From Allacma fusca (Eukaryota; Arthropoda; Collembola; Symphypleona; Sminthuridae): a DNA stretch of 64,000 nt. Of the stretch, positions 12,082 to 26,239 are shown one piece after another. A program made the position numbers and the translations under genes. The notes beneath the pieces were generated by a model. It was not told the origin of the DNA and did not search any database. It worked only from the letters and a program-made list of their open reading frames with translations. The first letter of the stretch is position 1. Every line of letters begins with the position of its first letter. The stretch is taken from assembly GCA_947179485.1 (NCBI GenBank), contig OX359246.1, forward strand, positions 11,842,001 through 11,906,000, given 5' to 3'.

Positions 12082-12679
12082 AATTTTTTTTCGAAGTAGG
12101 TAAACTTATTTGTGCTTGTTAAATCCCCTCTTTCATTCTACAGTATCAAGTCTGCTGTCATACTGTATCTGGTTGCAGTTCTAATTGCAAATAAATGGAC
12201 CAAATGCAGCAGATGGAGTTGAAGCAAAAGGGGAAGAATCCCCCTTCAAGTCGTAGTGTAACATATTATTTTTATCGAAATACACTACATAATTTTTGAT
12301 GCTAGGATCTTATTCATTGAAGGAGAGTGTTGTAATTAATGACAGCTCTTAGGAATTCAGGGGGGTCATTCACGAACAGAATTTACGATATCGCAAGTTA
12401 CGACTTCGTAAGAACTTACGACAGGTGTCTTACGATGCCTCTACGATTTTCGAATCTTAATATTCTAAAAAACTATCGCAAGTATATCGTAGCTACGATC
12501 ACACTTACGAATCGTAAGCGCCTTAATCTCATGGAACGAACGCTGTGATTGGCTGTCTGAAATTTTTGAATCTGAAGCCATACAATAAGCCATAAAATTC
12601 ATCCCAGTTGTCCTTTCAATCAGTTTTACTATACTTCTTTCTCTACAAAACAATTTACCACTAATTGTAACGAGTGAAA

Positions 12680-13836
12680 ATGGAAAAAAATATAAAAACG
12701 ACTTTTTCAGAGCAGCCAAAACGCTCACCGAATTAGAGTGAGGGAGAGCGTGATGCTTTGGTCACCAGTGTAATTTCGAATTATTCGAAACTTTTTGGAA
12801 AGTTTTCAAATTTAATTAGTCATCAGACAAAGGAAGCACTGTGGGCTACAATAACCGATATGGTAAGCATAACTCATTTTTAATGACAAATTTAAAAGTT
12901 CTTTGTATTTACATAGTTGAAATATCTTACAATTGTTGTGTTGAAAAAAATTATAGTAGTTTTGTATAATACTGTGTAATAATAATTTTCAAAGGTGAAT
13001 GCACAGAGCAAGGGTTCCAAAAGGTCCGTGGCAAATACCAAGAAACAATGGATAGACCTCAAATCGAATGCAAAAAAACAAGCAGCTAAAATATATCAGA
13101 ACATTAGAAAAACTGGAGGAGGGGGAAATGAGTCCGAGATGATGGATCAAGTACTCGAGAAAATTGCTATGTGTGAAAACTGGGCCAGAAAAATCGTTCG
13201 TATGATAGGCGATGAAGCATTTATTGGGATTGAACATGGGATAGACTTTTCTTCATCCGAGACTGACAATAAGTCATCTACAGATGATAGTGCCGGTTCT
13301 TCTAAGAGGCCTCGAATTGAAGCATCTACAGTAGCAACCTTGAGCAACATATTCAAATTTCAAATTAAATCGAAGTGAATTTGTGAATTTATGCAGATTA
13401 TTTATTTAATTTTGTTTTTAGTCAATTGAACTATCCATTCCAGTCGATTCTGATACCAACGAACTCAAGGAACTTGTCCCAATATTCTCTCAAGAAACCG
13501 AGGTACCAAATTTTGTTATGACAATCTCCTGAAGAACAAAATAAACGTTTTGAATTGAACCTTTAGGAATTTTTTGATGCGATGGTTAAATTTATACTGC
13601 AGCCTGACGGGGCAGGAAATACAACACATCAATTTCCCAAAGAACGTTGTTTGGATGGGACAGGAGCATCTACAAAAACAGATGAAGTCAAAGGTAAAGA
13701 AAAACCGAAGAAATCTGAAGCAGTTCCAGAAAGGATGCTTGTGGTTCAAGAAGGCATTTTAGCTGAAATTCGTATTATGAATGAAAACTTTGTCAAGTTA
13801 ATTGATGTAGCTTATATGTTCCAGAAGCATCAGTAA
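12680..13836 (+). pseudogene. Harbinger Myb/SANT-like DNA-binding protein, in-frame stop
   Basis: The reading frame runs over about four exons: 12680 to about 12862, 12995 to about 13340, 13422-13501 and 13567-13836. The second starts VNAQSKGSKRSV and holds WIDLKSNAKKQAAK. This matches the Naif1-like Myb/SANT protein that accompanies Harbinger transposases and helps them bind DNA and enter the nucleus. After the ATG at 12680 the frame meets TAG at codon 19, just before SEGERDALVTSVI, where the family usually has an aromatic residue. The element therefore either lost this gene by point mutation or starts further in. The rest reads cleanly, so decay is recent. Splice sites are by eye and the end of exon 2 is least certain. 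Confidence 0.75.
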
Positions 13837-13879
13837 TATTCAAAAGTATTGTTGTGTGTAATTAGGTATACGTCGAGTA

Positions 13880-14012
13880 CAGTCGACTCACTCTATAACG
13901 ACTATTAAAGCAATATAATCCCAGTAAATATTGCATGCTTACAACGACATTCGTTCTCTAAAGTCAGAAAAATGTCCCTGGGGAGTCGTTATAGAGAGAG
14001 TCGATTATACTG
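13880..14012. mobile_element. pogo/mariner-like MITE nested in the Harbinger element
   Basis: The ends CAGTCGACTCACTCTATAAC and the complement of CAGTATAATCGACTCTCTC match as inverted repeats with a small gap. A TA dinucleotide precedes the left end; the expected right-hand TA now reads CA. At 133 bp with no coding capacity it fits a pogo/Tc1-mariner miniature element, inserted after the Harbinger copy was already in place. Confidence 0.65.
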
Positions 14013-14357
14013 CAATTTTATTTTTCCATTTCGTCAGAATGGTACTGTTACATCGCAGATTTATTTTTTGTTTCAGTTTTCTCAATATTAGGCAGCAATT
14101 ATTTAAAACAAAAGTTAATTTTTTGTACCAATTAGATTTTTTGAATTTTATTAATATCACTAGTGGTAAATTCTTTTTATTAAAAAATTCATACAACAAA
14201 AGTACTTCCGCTGTTAGCAGCTAAATTATAAATAATAAAATTATAATTATAATTATTATAACCCCTACTGTAATAATTAGTAGTGTTCCAATAATAGTTT
14301 GTACAAATAGTTTGTAGAAAATTCAATTAAATTTAAATACACCAGTATTATTATTTT

Positions 14358-15573
14358 TTACACAAAAAAATTATCCACCAAGTTTTTGCGCATTGTAAAA
14401 CCCAATCTTGTTGTATCGGACATTTCAATGCAAGTGATGTCATCGTCCATAAAATCGTTTGGTTCCACATATGTGTCATCCTCATGTAATCGTAGCTTGC
14501 GGCGGATATTATGCAAAACAATTGTAGCTGCAATTAATTGACACACCTTTTTCGGCTTATACAGAAGAACGTTGTCAATAAGGCATCTAAATATGCTTTT
14601 CCACAGTCCAATTGTATTCTCCACTAATCTTCGGGTTTTGACAAAGGAATTTTGATAATTTTCTTCAGGTATAGTTAAGGCTTGAGTAGATGGAAAAGGT
14701 GTTAGTAACCATGGTTCAATACAATACCCGGAATCACCAATTAAATATCCGTTAGGGGGATTATTCACAAACTTTTCTCGCAGTGATGAATTTTTCCAAA
14801 TGAATGAATCATGTGTTGACCCTGGCCACTTCACGACTGCATCGAGAATATTCATTTTTGCGTCACAAACTATTTGTACGTTGACTGAATATCCTCCTTT
14901 TCGACATATGAATAGCGACTCTGAAATACCTCCAGGTGATTGAATTTTGATGTGAGTACCATCGATTGCCCCTATAACATTTGGAAAACCAGCCAGACTG
15001 TAAAAATCGAATTTCCGTCCGTCATTTGAATTCCCAAAATTGACGAAAACTTTAGCATTCTCCAGAATTATTTGCGTAACATTGCTAATTGCACGGCTCA
15101 GTGATGGTTGTGATATGCCTAGAATGTCGGAAGTGCATTGTTGGTAAGAACCGGTCGCAAAAAATCTAAAAGTGTATACAAACATTTGGAATTAGTTTAC
15201 ATAGGCTTGCCGGAGATAAAATTAATTAACTTCACTACAATAATAGTTGTGCACATATTGTAATTTGATGGGAATAATTGTTAGAAGCATTATCACATTT
15301 AGAATAAATTACATACCTTAGACCTGCCAGCACTTGAATATATACTGGCAGAGCTTTGCTCCTCAAAGTTTCTCGCCGGAGTTGAACACTACACATTTCT
15401 ATCAATTTTAAAATTTCTACTTTCGGAAATCTATAGCGCATAATTAATCCTTGGTCATCAAAAACTTCCAATGGATTAGTGCGGTCAAGAAAAACTCTTT
15501 GTCTTCTAAAAGCTCTTCGATTTTCGTCTTCCAGTACAGCTAATAACTCCATCGTTAAAATGAACCCTGCCAC
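14358..15573 (-). CDS. Harbinger (HARBI1-like) DDE transposase
   Basis: Two exons, 15573-15317 and 15165-14358, join in frame (..VLAGLR then FFATGSYQ..) to 354 residues, the normal length for HARBI1-type nucleases. The N-terminal part holds the helix-turn-helix region (ISQPSLSRAISNV). The catalytic DDE_4 domain has Asp154 in AIDGTH, Asp205 in PGSTHDSFIW and Glu268 in RRLVENTIGLWK. No stop or frameshift is visible, so this exon pair could encode a complete enzyme even though the partner gene on the other strand is broken. It would cut at the element's inverted ends in the nucleus. A domesticated HARBI1 is unlikely because intact ends and duplications flank it. Confidence 0.9.
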
Positions 15574-15810
15574 TGAGGCCTACGTAAATAATTTTGTAAT
15601 GACAGAACGGCTTTCAAAGGAACCCCGCCATATAATGAATGCTTGATCGTAAGTACTTACGACTGCTTCTTAGTTGTCGTAAAGTTACGACAACTTTTGC
15701 GATTTTCGGAGAGCTTGCGATTTTCAAAATTTTTGGAGAATCTCAACTATCGTAACTCAAGATTTGCGACTGAAGTTACGATCGTAAGTCTTTCGAGAAT
15801 AACCCCCCAG

Positions 15811-16129
15811 AATATTTAGTAATTGAAAGAATAATAAAATTTGTGTCATGTATGAAATATATGAAGAGATATTTTGTGAAAATTGTAAGCATGAAAAGAG
15901 GAACTGAAAATGCTGACTGGATAATAACACATTCTTTTAGAGTTTCCAATGAAGAGTAAACTTGACCGCGATAACACAATCCATTGGACTTTGCTGACAT
16001 AGCAGTTGCCAGATGTGAGGGACTATGTCCCCAAATAAAACTTGGGATGATCTTTGCCTCTTTCAAGACATTCTTAATACTATATTTAGTACCATAGGAA
16101 TTTTGTGACACATTTGACTTGTGAAACAT
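15811..16129 (-). other. Open frame flanking the Harbinger insertion
   Basis: An open frame starting at 16129 runs on the minus strand into the element at 15807. Removing the element and one CAG copy lets it continue in frame for a further 17 codons in the left flank (stop near 12306). I do not recognise the product. The first half has only a weak PEBP-like feel (KIIPSFIWGHSPSHLA). It may be an exon remnant or chance. Confidence 0.2.
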
Positions 16130-17102
16130 TTACATAATTCCTACCCGTGACTCCCTGTGTATAAATAAGCTATCAATAAGTTGTAACTTGTAATAATAAT
16201 ATTAATAATAACATAGAGTTTACTAATTATTTTCGAACACTATTTTTGATACAAAACTATAAGAATAAATAATCTGGAAAATAATTGGTTAATTCATGAA
16301 GGAATGGGATTGTTAATTTTTTAACCATTTTAATATCACCCTACCAATCAGCAAGATCATTTATTTTCAAGAAGAAATACAAAACAGTGGGTAGGATTTA
16401 ATTTTTCTATTTATTTTTGTTATTCTTATTTTGGAAATACAAACTCCAAAACAGTATGTTCCTAAAAATTCCCATGTGGATCCTTTTTAATGCCCGTTTT
16501 TTAAACTAGCAGGAAAATTTCTTTAAAAATAGGAATTAATATTTTTTACCCTATCCCTTATATATTAGCTTGAAGGTTAGAATTTATACGCGTATATCCT
16601 CCACATAATGTGTTATGGTAATTGATTGTATCCTAGCGATGGTCATATTTAATTCTTCACATACACAATAAATCATGCACACTAATCTCCCTTTCGTTAT
16701 GCATAACACAGCTGTAATTTTATTAATGACGTGAAATATTTTCACTCACAATCAGACGATGGAATTTAAAGGACTATAACCTCAACTATACCCATTGTGC
16801 TACTTACATACGTAGCAGTTCATAGATTCAGCTTTAAACGAGTGCATAAATTTTTTGCATTGCACAAATACAGGATCGTTTAAACGTAAGTGCGCCTGCT
16901 ACTGATTATGAAAGTTGGCACTTTTGCACGTTATTACTTTCAGTCAAGTAGTTCAAAGTCCATTCGTATACTTACGTAACGTCATTACCTACTCATGCCA
17001 ATGCCAATTTTTTGTTCACGCATTTACTCAATGCAAAACATTTGGCTTCACTCGTACTTTTAAATTCATACTCGCCTGGCTTTTGCGACAGTGACCGTCA
17101 AT
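16130..17102. other. Intergenic region upstream of esterase 1
   Basis: AT-rich, no gene recognised. The last few hundred bases probably hold the promoter of the esterase that starts at 17103, but I see no definite TATA box or initiator. Confidence 0.35.
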
Positions 17103-20098
17103 ATGTCTTGCAATGAAGTGCTGGACCTTATTAGCAAATACGGCTTCATAAATCGAACTGTTGTCATATCCTCAACGGCCTTGTTAGGCATTGGGATTTG
17201 TTGGCAGTCTTTGAGAGGGAGTGCAAAAGAGGAGCCGGTCTTACAATTAGGGAAGACAGTCACAACAAAAAATGGAGCAATTCAGGGAGTAGTTCTTGCC
17301 TCTCGAGATGGGAGGGAATTTTATGCCTGGCATAAAATCCCATATGCAAAGCCGCCAGTGGGAGAATTAAGATTTTCGGTGAGTTTTATTTTTGCAAATT
17401 TTATTTTTTTAAAGTAAAAATAGTGGAAATATTTACCCAACGCTAATTTTACTTAAACAAGAATCCATTGTATTTTAAAGGAATTATTGGGATAGAAATT
17501 TTCAGGGCTATTTTAAGTCTAAATTTACAAACAATAAAAACTGAAATATCTCAGGATCCCGAACCGGTAGAAGACTGGGAAGGAATTTTGGACGGAAGTA
17601 ATTATGGACCATGGTGCCCTCAAGTGGATTTATTTACTGAGGCAATTTCTGGCGAAGAAGTTAGTGTCCTAAATTATTATTTTGATTCTTATTTGTTTTT
17701 AATATGTCTGAGTTTCAACTATGAGTTTCCCAATTGACATGTAGCAGCTTTGTGTCATTGGAAGAAATGCAAGCTAATTGATTATTATTCTTGGGTGCTT
17801 TTTTAGGACTGTCTCTTCCTTAACGTTTTCGTGCCCAAAAAGGTAAACTAGTATTTTACATGGGATTTTTTATCAATTTTCATATTTCACACAATTTGTT
17901 GCAATTCCCCACAAAATTATAAATCATGCTTATATTTTCCCAGGCTTACGACCAGAATGAGAAACTACCTGTAATCTTCAACATTCACGGAGGTGGATTC
18001 GCCCTTGGAGATGCTCAGAAGCTCAGTCCCCACTATTTCATGGATGAGGATGTTGTCATAGTAACGATAAACTACAGACTGGAAATTCTTGGTAAATTTT
18101 GTAGTAAAATGTAAATTACATATGTGGTATGTACGCCGTCCGTCTATTTAATTTTTTTTAATACTATTTGATAACAAACGCTGATTTTAACTTGTTAGGT
18201 TTCCTTTGCACTGGGGATGACGTGGTTCGGGGCAATATGGGCCTCAAGGATCAGGTCATGGCGCTCAAGTGGGTTAACAAAAATATTGGGTACTTTGGGG
18301 GCAACCCGAGACAAGTTACTATTATGGGGCAATCTGCGGGGTATGCACAAAAGCAATCTAACATCGGTACTATCCCATTTTAAAATCTAAAATGAAATCA
18401 GTTTTGAAATCCAAGTTGTTTCGGGCATGTAATTATTAAATTACAGAGCTTGTAGTGTTCATGCGCTGATGCTCTCCGACCTGAGCAAAGGTCTCTTTCA
18501 AAAGGGAATATCTCAAAGCGGCTGCGCTACTGTCAGTTTGGGCGTGCAAACGCCTGAGGAAGCTTCCAAAGCCGTGTACGAGGTGGCGGAGCTATTTGGA
18601 TGTCAGGCTCAGTCTAGCGAAGATGTCGTTCGATTCCTGAGAACGGTCCCGGTTGAAGATCTTTTAAAAAAGAGAAGTCATTTGATATGGGTGAGGTGGA
18701 GTAACATTAAAATCACAAACAGCTATTTTTGACGTAATTTAATCACAAATGATAATTTTAAAATAGGATTTATATTTTTTAAATAGAAGGAAAGTATCAT
18801 AATGGACCCCAGTAATTTAAAGACGGGCTTCGCTCCGGCGATCGAAGTAGTTCAAGATGATCGGGCTTTCCTGACTGACCTCCCAATAAATATTATTGCA
18901 AAAGGGGATACAAACCGGGTCCCTTGGCTAGTGGGCCATACGATGGACGAGGGACTGATGAGCTCTACTGGTATGAATATTAAATAATAATAATTATTAT
19001 TTTTGGGGTAAATACAATAATTATTATTGTATTTACCCCAAAAATCTAAATATTTTAATGTTAATTCAAAAATTTAAAAAGGATTTGTTACACTTTATAT
19101 TTGATCCAATTGCAGCATTTCTCAAAAACCAAACCAGTTTAACAAAGTTCGAAACCAACTGGGAGGCTTGTATTTCTAAGGCGTTCGGCATCGATGTAGG
19201 ACCCGAGTCCCGAGGGATTGCTCAGAAAATCCAAACTTTTTATGTATCGGACACCGAGCGCGATACGTCAAACAAAATGGAAAAATTCGAGAAGTACACC
19301 CAATTGCTCACTGACAGCTGGTTTGCTTTCGATACTCGGGAAGCGATTCTGCATCAGATGAAGCTCTCCCCCGTGTACTTCTACATGTACAACAAGACTG
19401 ATCTCCCAATGTCCTATACGAACTACAACATTGCCATTACTGGGCGAAGACCCTTTTGGATCGATGACTGGCTCTACTCCATCAAGAAATTTATTCGTCA
19501 GACGGTACTCCGGCTTGACCCGCCTTATTACGGTCAGTGCTTGACCCCTGTTTTGAGTAATCACGCTGATATTTGTGCCCGTAAAAAAAGCGCATCGGCG
19601 AAAATTTTGCTATGTGTTGACGGACATTGATAGTCTCGTAATTGATAAGGTATCTTTTTTGATACTCTCAGGAGTGGACCATTGCTCCGACGGACTGTTA
19701 TACATGGGAAATTCATGCATTGAGCCCGGCAGTCAGCATTACGAGTACTCCAAGGATTTTGTTCGTCTCATCGTGGATTTTGCATCGGATAAGTAAGCTC
19801 CGCTGTTGTACTATATGGTTTACACCAAAAATTCATTTACATGTACTTGATATAATTACCATGCGGGGGATTTTACACTAATGGTTACGCATAATTTTTA
19901 CAAGTATTAATAATACAAATTTTAATTAGAGAGAAACTACTATTTCGCGGAGAAGAATTTCAACCCTTCAAGGACGAAGGGAAGTTGCAGGTGTTTTTAT
20001 TTGAAAATAACAACGGCCGGTTGATTCCAGATCCTTTTGCTCATCGCTATGAATTTTTGAGCCAATTAAAATTCCGGAACTATCATTCTCGAATGTAG
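17103..20098 (+). CDS. Carboxylesterase 1, membrane-anchored type
   Basis: Ten exons: 17103-17378, 17555-17659, 17807-17842, 17944-18091, 18199-18340, 18447-18690, 18787-18970, 19116-19532, 19672-19792 and 19930-20098. They give 613 residues, the usual size for an alpha/beta-hydrolase carboxylesterase. The oxyanion hole is HGGGF (from His154). The nucleophile Ser234 lies in GQSAG rather than the common GESAG. Glu372 (MDEGL) and His521 (GVDHCSD) complete the triad. Residues about 18-37 form a hydrophobic helix preceded by charged residues, so the enzyme is probably anchored rather than secreted. It should hydrolyse esters of lipids, hormones or xenobiotics; the substrate cannot be read from sequence. 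A poly(A) signal is at 20150. The next gene is a paralog. Confidence 0.9.
18999..19045. repeat. Perfect 22-bp inverted repeat (hairpin) in esterase 1 intron 7
   Basis: Two perfectly complementary 22-base arms (18999-19020 and 19024-19045) with a 3-base TTA loop, containing TTTTTGGGGTAAATACAA. The hairpin lies between the exons ending 18970 and starting 19116. AT-rich DNA follows. It could be a fold-back remnant or a structured intronic RNA. Confidence 0.85.
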
Positions 20099-20802
20099 AT
20101 AAGTAATCAACAGATATTAATTATTGTGATAATCAGTAAATTTTAATCAAATAAAATATTTAGTGTTACAACTGCCTATAATTATGCTGGTTACTGATAA
20201 ACATAACGGATGCGGGCAACCGCACTTATAATCAGGCACGCGTCACTCATATTTGACAATAGTGAAGCTGAAGATATGTCATTGATCCAGAATTTTAAAG
20301 AAATTCACCCTTTACCCTTTACTCATATTTTAGAGGCATCTGTGTATTACTCTAACCCATGTGCACCGTGTGTAGTATATACTCAGGTCATAAAATATAA
20401 TTTTGCCGACAAGAACTAAATTAGAATGACATTGAAATGTAAAATTACAGGACATATTCGACAGATGCAATTTATCTAATCAAGACCTTGCCAGGCTAAC
20501 ATAAAATGTGTAGGTTGTCCAGTTGAGATATAATACGGAATCCTTCCTTAGTTATATGTACTATAGTCAATTAAATTCTCCTTGCTCATGAACCCATTTC
20601 TTCATCTCTGTGCTAAATTACAGGAGGATCTGTGATTATGTAAGTGGCATGTAGCAATGTTATCTGTGCACAGCTGGCAGCTGAAAAATAGCAAAGTTCA
20701 TAGTCCTCCTCAAACTCAATGAAAACACTTGATTCATATGAATGGACTTTATTTATATCTGTGGGAATTAATTCCCAGTGATAGGACTCACTGCCTGCAA
20801 CC
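20099..20802. other. Intergenic region between the two esterases
   Basis: The poly(A) signal of the upstream esterase is at 20150-20155. The rest shows no gene. The end presumably contains the promoter of the second esterase. Confidence 0.4.
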
Positions 20803-23448
<2,646 letters not shown>

Positions 23449-24298
23449 CATTTTTAATAAATTCCTAGAATTTTAATGGGTGCATGATCAGTGCTGCGGA
23501 CTGCTACTTTAGAATCTCAAAATTGCATTCAGGATAAAACTGGCTACAAAATCGAGGAGTACAAATCGCCTGGAGTAGTTTTTAATTCAATTGATTTTAT
23601 TAACAAAGGTTCTGGAAGTCAGGTAATTACTGGCTGGGGTCATGACCTCTTTAAAACTTGTATTAATGTACAAGTAACGAAGTTGCTCCCTTCTCATAAA
23701 ATTCTTTCATAAAAAACGCTCCGACCTCCAATCCATAACATGACAAATTAGGATGAAATCCCGACAGAACAATCAGAGCCTACGCCAAACTTACAATAAA
23801 ACGTGTCGTAACTTTAAACCTCGATAGTTTTTGATAGCATTGTTTCCCTTCCGACCCGCTTCATTATTGTGAGTATTAAAATGAGCAATATTTTTCTGAC
23901 TTTTGATACTCTTGGCTTGGCACGCTATGGGTAAAACTATACTCATACTTTGTATTATGGACAATGAGGGCAATAAGAAAATTAACGGGTACCGTGACCT
24001 CCCAACTAGCATCGTCCATCGTTGAATTCCTAAAATGCGCATTCATCTTTGTATTTCATTGTAACAATAACTGAAAGATTTTGCTTCACTGAATGTCATT
24101 CAACAATAACTTCCAATACAATAAGCAATTACCACCGGTCTCTATTCAACTTTATTTATTTTTTATGCACGCTTCGGAAGCTAATATGGTCATAAAAATA
24201 AATGGCATTCCTATTTGACAACGTCAGATATTCTATCTCGATACGGTCAATTGAAACTATAGTCAGTAACGAGGCAGTATTCACAACAGGCTTCCAAA
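23449..24298. other. Intergenic region
   Basis: Short open frames around 23490-23712 match nothing I recognise. The remainder is AT-rich and leads into the protease-homolog gene. Confidence 0.35.
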
Positions 24299-26009
24299 AT
24301 GGACATTTGGTCATTTCTATTCCTTATTGCATTAATTGGTAGTTTCAACCTTCAATGTAAGCCATATCTTTGATTTAACTTACAAATTATACGCTCATAT
24401 CTCGGGATTTGTTAAACGAATTTTGTATGTAAAACTAGGTTGGGGGAAAAAGGCATTGCTTTCCAGTCCTATTGCGTCCGCTGTTTGTGAGCAATGGAAG
24501 ACTTACAAGGACACTAAAGTCATACAGCCCGATTTGAAGAATATTCCTGGCGATGTGCCGCTCGTAATGACCTGTGACAGTTGGTTGTGGAACCGATGCA
24601 AAGGTAACGTTTATATGTACAGCTACATTTAGCCATCGGTAGAGTACGCTTTTCGGAGTCACTTCCTGTCCTTACCTCTTTAGAGCTTTAAGAGATTCCG
24701 ATAAAATGTACTTTCCTCCGATTTTTCCAGCTTTTTACTAGTACAGTTTAACTATTTCCGATGAGGATGTTAAGGAAAGCTTGAAGCCTTTATATTTGAT
24801 GTGTAATTTAATGTAGGGGACCTGCAGATTCGAATAACATCAGTTTTTACGCGATGTGATTGGGTTTTTATATAGCTATTGTTTTCTGAATTTTTATTGC
24901 ATATATATAATGGTTCTGTTGAATTGTATAGGGAAAGAGAAGGACTGCAATACAGTGGAGCACTCTGCCTGTGGGGCCAATAGCATGCGAGTCCTTGGTG
25001 GTGAGCGAGCGAGGTCCGATGAATTTCCTTGGGACGTCTCCATCCGATTCATATATGATTGGGGCTCTTTTTACCCGGAGCCCAGAAAAGCTGAGGATGT
25101 TATGAACAATGACTTCAAAGGTTTGAGGGAAGCGCATCGATGCACGGGAACCCTCTACTCCGGCCTATTCGTTCTCACATCGGCTTGGTGCGCCGAGCGG
25201 GCCAAAGAGTACATCGTGACTAAAAACCGATTCGTAGCTTGGATTTCCCGTGGCGTATTTCTGGATGCGAAGCTGATTGAAGCTCTTCCTGGGAATAAAA
25301 AGAAGGGTGAAATATTTGTCCATCCCAAATTTGATATAGACCCAGACACCCCACACACTAAGGATAATGACATTGCTCTGTTAAAAATGCCTACCAAATT
25401 CAAAGCTTCAAAATTGGTACGTGCTCTGGAATTAGCTTCAGCCGAGAAGAACTTCACAGGAAGTATTGCAGATATTTTTTTTTGTTATTTAAAGATTTTT
25501 TTTTTTTTTTTAAAAAACTTGTCATAATGTAAATCATGTACAAATTTACAGCTGTGGCAGAGTTCACGGGCTGGGGGACCACAACCAAAGCTATTACGGA
25601 CTCTCAGCTGGGAGCATATAGTTCTACAAAGCCTGGGTATGGAAACGAGCTGTTCAAGTTAAAACTGACGATGTTACCATTCAAAGGGATTTGTGAGGAT
25701 ACTATCCATAAATACTTGGAACTTCAAAACAACTACGATGAGAAAGAAGATCTATCCGTACGGTATTTGTGTGCGAAGGCGGATAATCCCGAAGCCCAGG
25801 GAGCTTGTGGTGGAGATCTCGGGGGGCCCCTAATCTGTTCCGAAGGGGAGAAGAAATATTTATGCGGGATCCGAAATGCTTGGAATATTATTGTTACATG
25901 TCCATCCCCGGACAACATCGAGATATTTGTTAGACCATCCTACTACATAAAATGGATTGAGTCTGTCGCTGGAAAGCAAGATCCAAAAGAAATAAATCCT
26001 CCGAAATAA
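24299..26009 (+). CDS. Serine protease homolog, catalytically dead
   Basis: Four exons: 24299-24356, 24439-24603, 24932-25462 and 25552-26009, giving 403 residues. A signal peptide (MDIWSFLFLIALIGSFN) is followed by a short Cys-containing N-terminal region (Cys near 20, 38, 65, 73, 80 and 88), possibly clip-like. A trypsin fold begins at VLGG (95-98). Of the chymotrypsin triad only Asp221 (KDNDIALL) remains. The His position is Trp160 (LTSAWC) and the Ser position is Leu341 (GGDLGGP); residue 335, the S1-pocket position, is Gly. It therefore cannot be a standard protease. Secreted serine protease homologs act in arthropods as cofactors of clip proteases and in prophenoloxidase activation; that role here is inferred. 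Poly(A) signal at 26119. Confidence 0.85.
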
Positions 26010-26239
26010 GCTAATACATTGCTATCAAGATCCCAATTTTCATATTTACTGTATATTTATCAATTTGCAAAATCGCATCTGTATTGGCTAACTTCGAAGG
26101 TAGATTTAACTGCCTATAAATAAATCTTATACATTATGTAATTATTCCGAGTAGACATTATAGAGCAAAAACATACAATCCCACTCTCAGAAATCCTATT
26201 CAGGATTTATATATAGCCAAAAATATCCGTCATATCACC

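Larger units (their letters stand above)
12361..15807. mobile_element. PIF/Harbinger-type DNA transposon
   Basis: The element is 3447 bp. Its ends are inverted: GGGGGTCATTCACGAA at the left and the complement of GGGGGTTATTCTCGAA at the right. They are flanked by CAG at 12358-12360 and 15808-15810, a 3-bp duplication as expected for the superfamily, though CAG rather than the common TWA. It carries the standard two genes: a plus-strand MADF/Myb-SANT-like protein and a minus-strand DDE transposase. Each end has about seven copies of TTACGA or its complement within roughly 150 bases. A 133-bp pogo-like element is nested between the genes. Confidence 0.9.

Noticed and set aside
15811..16129. PEBP-family gene
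   Set aside because: Only a loose resemblance around KIIPSFIW; the conserved ligand-binding motifs of PEBP are not present.
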